A stretch of DNA of 55,338 bases from Acetobacteraceae bacterium. GTDB taxonomy: Bacteria; Pseudomonadota; Alphaproteobacteria; Acetobacterales; Acetobacteraceae. Positions within the stretch are counted from its first letter, which is position 1. The number at the start of each line of letters is the position of its first letter. The DNA lies in NCBI GenBank assembly GCA_030041375.1, contig JASHOA010000083.1, positions 1-55,338 of the forward strand, in the 5' to 3' direction. The notes under the pieces are model-generated. The model was not told where the DNA came from, did not search any database, and saw only the letters and a list, made by a program, of their open reading frames with translations. This document shows, in pieces, positions 50,550 through 55,338 of the stretch. The translations under genes were made by a program, and so were the position numbers.

Positions 50550-53014
50550 AATTCTCGCTCGCCTGGCTTCGCACGCATCTCGAGACCTCAGCCCCGCTCG
50601 CAACGATCGTCGATACTCTCTCGGCGATCGGTCTCGAGGTCGACGCCGTGACGGACCGCGGCTCCGAGCTCGCCCCCTTCCGCATCGCCGAGGTGCTCGA
50701 GGCCGGGCCGCACCCAAACGCCGAACGCCTCAAGCTCTGCCGCGTCGAAACGGGTTGCGGAATCGTCTCCGTTGTCTGCGGCGCCCCTAATGCGCACACC
50801 GGCATGAAAGCGGTGTTCGCACCACCCGGCAGCCTCATTCCGGCAACCGGCCAGCTCCTCACGGCAAGCCGCATCCGCGGTGTCGAAAGTGCGGGCATGC
50901 TGCTGTCCGAACGCGAGATGCGGCTTGGCGAGAACCACGACGGCATCGTCGAGCTGCCGCCGGACGCACCGGTCGGCGAGCCCTACGCGCGTTGGGCCGG
51001 TCTCGACGACCCGGTGATCGAGATCGCCGTCACTCCCAATCGCGGCGACGCGCTTTCCGTGCGCGGAATCGCCCGCGACCTTGCCGCCGCCGGGCTCGGC
51101 CGGCTCCTGCCCTGGTCGGCCGTCCCGGTGCCCTCGCATGTCCCGAGCCCGCTCGTCTGGGAGACCGCCTGGCCCGAGGCCTGTCCCTTCGTGCTCGGGC
51201 GGACGGTGCGCGGTGTTGCGAACGGCCCCGCGCCCCTCTGGCTCGCCAGGCGGCTCGAAGCGATCGGCCTCCGCCCGATCAATGCCCTGGTCGATATCAC
51301 GAACTTCTTCACCTTCGATCTCGGCCGGCCGCTGCATGTCTTCGACGTGGCAAAGGTCAGAGGCCCGGTTTTCACCATGCGCCGGGGCGCGGAAGAAACG
51401 TTCCGCGCTCTCAACGGGCGTGACGTGACCGCCGGCCCCGAGGACTGCGTCATCGCCGACGCGGCGGGCGTCGTCTCGCTTGCCGGAATCATCGGCGGCG
51501 AATCGACCGGCTGCGATGAAGAAACGACTTCCATCTTCCTCGAATGCGCGCTCTTCGATCCGATCCGCGTCGCCGACACCGGCCGGCGGCTCGGCATTCT
51601 CTCCGACGCCCGCGCCCGTTTCGAGCGGGGTATCGATACGGCCCTGATGCCCGACGCCGTGGAGGCCGCGACGCGGATGATCCTCGAACTCTGCGGCGGG
51701 GAGGCCAGCAGAGTGGTCTCCGCCGGCACCGCGCCGCCCTGGCAGCGAAGTGCGAGCCTCCGCTTCTCCCGCCTCGCCGATCTCGGCGGGCTTGCCGTGC
51801 CGCCCGCCGAGGCCATCGGCATCCTTGAGCGGCTCGGCTTCGTGCCGGAGCGCCGGGACGCCGCGTCCGTTACGGTCGCCGTGCCGCCCTGGCGGAACGA
51901 CATCGCCGCCGGCGTCAGCCTCGATCTCTCGCCCGAGCTTTCGCCTGCCGAGAAAGAGCGCATGCGCGCATCGGCTTCCGCCATCGAACCGGAGGCCGAT
52001 CTGGTCGAGGAAGTGCTGCGCATCCGCGGTCTCGACTCGGTTCCTGCGGTCTCTCTTCCGGCCCTTTCTTCCGTGCCCACCCCGTCGCTCGCGCCCGCCT
52101 CGGCGCACATCGAACAGGTGCGCCGCCTGCTCGCCGCGCGCGGGTTCACGGAATGCGTCGGCTTCAGTTTCCTCGCCGCCAGCCAGGCGGCGCTGTTCGG
52201 CCCCGCTCCCGAAAGCCTCCACCTCGAAAACCCGATCGCCACCGACCTCGACCAGATGCGCCCGACGCCGATCGCCTCGCTTGCCCTGGCAGCGGGCCGG
52301 AACGCTGCCCGCGGCTATCCCGATCTCGCCCTCTTCGAGATCGGCCCCGGTTTTCTCGAAGACGCACCCGGCGGACAGGTTCTGATCGCCGCCGGCCTCC
52401 GCACCGGCAGCACGGCCCGGAGCTGGATCGAGCCTGCCCGTCCTGCCGATGCCTTCGACGTCAAGGCGGACGCGCTTGCCATCCTCGCCGCTCTCGGCGT
52501 GCCCGCCGAGGCACTCGCCATCGGAGCACCTGCTCCCGCGCACTTCCATCCCGGTCGTTCCGGGCTGATCTCTCAAGGCCCGAAGCTCCTGCTCGGCCGC
52601 TTCGGTGAACTCCACCCGCGCGTCCTGACGGCGCTCGACCTGCCGCGCCCCAGCGTGGGCTTCGAGATTTTTCTCGACACCGTGCCCGAGCAGCGCCGCC
52701 GCACGCGCCGTGCACCGCCCTCCCTTTCTCCCTTCCAGCCGCTGGCGCGCGATTTCGCCTTCGTCCTCGACGAGAGCATCCCCGCTGAGCAGCTCCTGCG
52801 CGCCGCCCGAGGCGCGGAACGGCACCTGGTTACCGCCGTCACCCTCTTCGATGTCTTCGCCGGGCCCGCCCTCGGCGCCGGCAAGAAGTCCTTGGCGATC
52901 CAGGTGATCTTCCAGCCGCACGAGCGCACCCTGACCGACGCCGAGATCAAAGCCGCCGGTCAGAAGGTCATTGCCGCCGTCATCAAGGCGACAGGTGCTC
53001 GCCTCCGCGGCTGA
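50546..53014 (+). CDS. pheT: Phenylalanyl-tRNA synthetase beta subunit
   Basis: This 822-residue subunit has an N-terminal tRNA-binding (EMAP-like) domain, B3/B4 editing and B5 domains, and a C-terminal anticodon-binding domain ([22 protein letters not shown]). There is an insert of about 30 residues between [16 protein letters not shown] and [15 protein letters not shown], which I associate with Acetobacteraceae-like PheT proteins. It is co-translated with pheS by an ATGA overlap. Confidence 0.96.
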   Translation: MKFSLAWLRTHLETSAPLATIVDTLSAIGLEVDAVTDRGSELAPFRIAEVLEAGPHPNAERLKLCRVETGCGIVSVVCGAPNAHTGMKAVFAPPGSLIPATGQLLTASRIRGVESAGMLLSEREMRLGENHDGIVELPPDAPVGEPYARWAGLDDPVIEIAVTPNRGDALSVRGIARDLAAAGLGRLLPWSAVPVPSHVPSPLVWETAWPEACPFVLGRTVRGVANGPAPLWLARRLEAIGLRPINALVDITNFFTFDLGRPLHVFDVAKVRGPVFTMRRGAEETFRALNGRDVTAGPEDCVIADAAGVVSLAGIIGGESTGCDEETTSIFLECALFDPIRVADTGRRLGILSDARARFERGIDTALMPDAVEAATRMILELCGGEASRVVSAGTAPPWQRSASLRFSRLADLGGLAVPPAEAIGILERLGFVPERRDAASVTVAVPPWRNDIAAGVSLDLSPELSPAEKERMRASASAIEPEADLVEEVLRIRGLDSVPAVSLPALSSVPTPSLAPASAHIEQVRRLLAARGFTECVGFSFLAASQAALFGPAPESLHLENPIATDLDQMRPTPIASLALAAGRNAARGYPDLALFEIGPGFLEDAPGGQVLIAAGLRTGSTARSWIEPARPADAFDVKADALAILAALGVPAEALAIGAPAPAHFHPGRSGLISQGPKLLLGRFGELHPRVLTALDLPRPSVGFEIFLDTVPEQRRRTRRAPPSLSPFQPLARDFAFVLDESIPAEQLLRAARGAERHLVTAVTLFDVFAGPALGAGKKSLAIQVIFQPHERTLTDAEIKAAGQKVIAAVIKATGARLRG

Positions 53015-53045
53015 CAATGCGGGGAAAATTCACTATCCGTTCCGC

Positions 53046-54851
53046 ATGACCGAGACCCCGATCGCGCAAATCCGCAATTTTGCGATTATCGCGCACATCG
53101 ATCACGGCAAATCCACGCTCGCCGATCGTCTGATCCAGGCGACCGGGGCGCTGCCCGAGCGCGAGATGACGAGCCAGGTGCTCGACAGCATGGACCTCGA
53201 GCGCGAGCGCGGCATCACCATCAAGGCACAGACGGTCCGCCTCTCCTACCGCGCCGCTGACGGCCTGACCTACGCGCTCAATCTCATGGACACGCCGGGC
53301 CATGTCGATTTCGCCTACGAGGTCAGCCGCAGCCTCGCCGCCTGCGAGGGTTCGCTCCTGGTCGTCGATGCCTCGCAAGGTGTGGAGGCGCAGACCCTCG
53401 CCAACGTCTATCAGGCGATCGAAGCCGGGCACGAGATCATTCCCGTCCTCAACAAGATCGACCTGCCGGCCGCAGAGCCCGAGAAGGTGCGCCGGCAGAT
53501 CGAGGAGGTGATCGGGCTCGACGCCTCCGGAACGATCGAGATCAGCGCCAAGACCGGCCAGAACATCGAGGCGGTACTGGAAGCCCTGGTCACGCGCCTG
53601 CCGCCGCCCGAGGGTGATGCCACCCGGCCGCTCGCCGCCCTCCTGGTCGATAGCTGGTACGATCCCTACCTCGGCGTCGTCATCCTGCTGCGTATCAAGG
53701 ACGGCCGGCTCCGGCACGGCCAGCGCATTCGCATGATGTCTACCGGCGCCGTGCATACGATCGAACGGATCGGCGTCTTCACACCGAAGATGCAGCCGAC
53801 CGACGATCTCGCACCCGGCGAGATCGGCTTCGTCACCGCCGCGATCAAGACGGTCGCCGATTGCCGGATTGGCGATACCATCACCGACGATCGCCATCCT
53901 GCCCGATCGCCGCTGCCGGGCTTCAAGCCCTCCGTTCCCGTGGTCTGGTGCGGGCTTTATCCGGCCGATGCGGACGACTTCGAAAAGCTCCGCGAAAGCC
54001 TGGCGAAACTTCGCCTCAATGACGCGAGCTTCCATTTCGAGCCGGAAACATCGGCCGCGCTCGGCTTCGGATTCCGCTGCGGCTTTCTCGGTCTCCTGCA
54101 TCTCGAGATCGTCCAGGAGAGGCTCCGGCGCGAGTTCGACCTCGATCTGATCGCAACCGCGCCCTCGGTCGTTTATCGCCTGCATCTCGGCAACGGCTCT
54201 GTCAAAGAGTTGCACAACCCGGCCGACTGGCCGGACCCCGCCACGATCGAGCATATCGAAGAGCCCTGGATCAAGGCGACGATCCTGGTCCCGGACGATC
54301 ATCTCGGCGCCGTGCTCGGGCTCTGCAATGAACGGCGCGGCGAGCAGGTCGATCTCACTTATGTCGGCAACCGCGCGATGGCGGTCTATCGCCTGCCGCT
54401 CAACGAGGTCGTGTTCGATTTCTATGACCGCCTCAAATCCGTCTCGCGTGGCTATGCGAGCTTCGATTACCAGATGGATGGCTATGCGCCTGGCGAACTG
54501 GTGCGGATTTCGATCCTCGTCAACGGCGAGCCGGTCGATGCGCTCTCCTTCATCGCCCATCGTTCCGCCGCCGAAGCGCGCGGCCGGGCCATCTGTGCCA
54601 GGCTCAAGGACCTCATTCCTCGCCAGCTCTTCAAGGTCGCAATCCAGGCCGCGATCGGCGGCCGGATCATCGCCCGCGAAACGCTCGGCGCGCTGGCGAA
54701 GGATGTCACGGCCAAGTGTTATGGCGGGGATATCACGCGCAAGCGCAAGCTCCTGGAGAAGCAGAAGGAGGGAAAGAAGCGGATGCGTCAGTTCGGCAAG
54801 GTGGAGATCCCGCAATCCGCCTTCCTGGCCGCACTCAAGATGGACGCCTGA
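53046..54851 (+). CDS. lepA: Elongation factor 4 (LepA)
   Basis: This 601-residue translational GTPase has G1 [17 protein letters not shown]2 [13 protein letters not shown]3 [10 protein letters not shown]4 [11 protein letters not shown], and the LepA C-terminal domain ending in [20 protein letters not shown]. It back-translocates or rescues stalled ribosomes. ATG 53046, 31 bases after pheT, gives the standard N-terminus; the frame extends upstream into pheT. Confidence 0.97.
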   Translation: MTETPIAQIRNFAIIAHIDHGKSTLADRLIQATGALPEREMTSQVLDSMDLERERGITIKAQTVRLSYRAADGLTYALNLMDTPGHVDFAYEVSRSLAACEGSLLVVDASQGVEAQTLANVYQAIEAGHEIIPVLNKIDLPAAEPEKVRRQIEEVIGLDASGTIEISAKTGQNIEAVLEALVTRLPPPEGDATRPLAALLVDSWYDPYLGVVILLRIKDGRLRHGQRIRMMSTGAVHTIERIGVFTPKMQPTDDLAPGEIGFVTAAIKTVADCRIGDTITDDRHPARSPLPGFKPSVPVVWCGLYPADADDFEKLRESLAKLRLNDASFHFEPETSAALGFGFRCGFLGLLHLEIVQERLRREFDLDLIATAPSVVYRLHLGNGSVKELHNPADWPDPATIEHIEEPWIKATILVPDDHLGAVLGLCNERRGEQVDLTYVGNRAMAVYRLPLNEVVFDFYDRLKSVSRGYASFDYQMDGYAPGELVRISILVNGEPVDALSFIAHRSAAEARGRAICARLKDLIPRQLFKVAIQAAIGGRIIARETLGALAKDVTAKCYGGDITRKRKLLEKQKEGKKRMRQFGKVEIPQSAFLAALKMDA

Positions 54852-54904
54852 CGATCCGTGTTGGCTGAGAGGTGGACCGGCCCTAATATCGGTGCCTTCC
54901 TCCG

Positions 54905-54995
54905 GGAGGGATGGCCGAGCGGCTTAAGGCGCACGCTTGGAGAGCGTGAGTACGTGTTGAGCGTACCGTGGGTTCGAATCCCACTCCCTCCGCCA
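54905..54995 (+). tRNA. tRNA-Ser (GGA), CCA encoded
   Basis: The 91-base sequence folds as a class II tRNA. The acceptor GGAGGGA (54905-54911) pairs with TCCCTCC (54985-54991), followed by G and encoded CCA. The anticodon stem CACGC/GCGTG holds the loop TTGGAGA with anticodon GGA. A long variable arm is present, and the T-loop is GTTCGAATC. It lies 53 bases after lepA and just upstream of an insertion sequence. Confidence 0.93.
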
Positions 54996-55179
54996 CAACA
55001 TATTGATTTCATTATATTTTCTTCTTTCTCCGCAAACTCTCGCGTACCCGCACAGACTTTGCGAGGGGCTATTCTCTTTTCGCCGGAATTGGCCGCGGGA
55101 TTGGAGTGCGCCCCTTGGGGTGGACAGGGCGAGCGATTGGAATTGACCCCCCTTGCTGGGCTTCCGGAGGATGGAAGCC

Positions 55180-55338
55180 ATGACGAAGCATCGATCGCAC
55201 AGCGCCGCGTTCAAGCGGCAGGTTGCTGAGGAGTTCATCGCGGGGGAGACGCTGCACGCGTTGTCGCAGCGGCATGATATCTCCCGACAGCTGATCCGGA
55301 TCTGGGTCGGCAAGTTCGAGGCCGGTGCACTGGACGAC
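55180..55338 (+). mobile_element. Partial IS3-family transposase (OrfA), cut by window end
   Basis: 53 codons remain of a transposase OrfA: MTKHRSHSAAFKRQVAEEFI then ALSQRHDISRQLIRIWVGKFEAG, the COG2963/IS3-type helix-turn-helix. ATG 55180 is preferred because GGAGG (55166-55170) is 9 bases upstream; ATG 55171 touches it. The element continues past 55338. Its left end lies in 54996-55179, which starts with an AT-rich stretch after the tRNA. I could not identify the terminal inverted repeat. Confidence 0.85.

Noticed and set aside
50588-53017. 809-codon minus-strand frame opposite pheT
   Set aside because: Antisense to pheT, Gly/Arg/Glu-rich, no domain recognised.
1-55338. CRISPR arrays, rRNA genes, replication origin
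   Set aside because: No regularly spaced direct repeats, rRNA sequence or DnaA-box cluster was seen in the window.

Overview
The window is GC-rich, densely coded bacterial chromosome, most likely from an alphaproteobacterium. The flbT/flaF pair, the alphaproteobacterial-type short flagellin, a DUF1217 flagellar protein, a near-perfect CtrA box and a PQQ dehydrogenase with a fused cytochrome c together suggest the Acetobacterales/Rhodospirillales side. No marker gene fixes the genus.

Layout. (1) 1-3344 (+): an unknown protein, a dihaem cytochrome c and a periplasmic PQQ-dependent dehydrogenase with a C-terminal haem, a likely periplasmic oxidation unit. (2) 3345-3892: scar with an IS66-type transposase fragment. 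(3) 10289-3893 (-): tightly coupled operon of a GntR/HutC regulator, a three-gene Fbp-type ABC importer, an AtuA-family (DUF1446) protein and DUF4387. Four-base overlaps join most genes, and a 14-bp perfect palindrome lies upstream of the regulator. (4) 10290-11074: scar with the C-terminus of a dead transposase and copy A of a 105-bp two-hairpin repeat. (5) 11075-16524: SnoaL-like protein, alpha/beta hydrolase-TPR protein, FlaG-like protein behind a CtrA box, and a sugar/polysaccharide block (epimerase, methyltransferase, GT2 and a broken O-methyltransferase). (6) 26892-16688 (-): flgE, flgK, flgL, flagellin, flbT, flaF, DUF1217, a TPR-methyltransferase and a TPR-GT41 (SPINDLY/FlmG-like) glycosyltransferase. 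fliK and flgD diverge on the + strand behind a sigma-54-like promoter. (7) 45522-30116 (-): a TorT-like binding protein with an Rbs-type ABC importer, then SDR, cupin, PxpA, HyuA, HyuB, a minimal biotin carrier, biotin carboxylase, PxpB and PxpC. (8) 48642-45690 (-): dapF, mtaB, ftsY. (9) 48879-54851 (+): rpmI, rplT, pheS, pheT, lepA. (10) tRNA-Ser(GGA), then the start of an IS3-family transposase cut by the window end.

How the genes work together. The flagellar block makes hook, junction and filament proteins, with the filament regulators FlbT and FlaF. The TPR-GT41 and TPR-methyltransferase genes sit at the distal end of the same strand run, so they most simply decorate flagellin; the sugar genes at 13.8-16.5 kb may feed or extend this. 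The large minus-strand catabolic block looks like uptake of an amide or lactam followed by ATP- and biotin-dependent ring opening. It combines a HyuA/HyuB (OPLAH-type) hydrolase with PxpA and with a split urea-carboxylase-like complex (biotin carboxylase, biotin carrier, and two carboxyltransferase halves). This combination, the flagellin-decoration cluster and the repeated two-hairpin element are the most interesting parts of the window.

Limits: all names come from motif recognition by eye. Starts were chosen from ribosome-binding sites, overlaps and family lengths. No database search was run.
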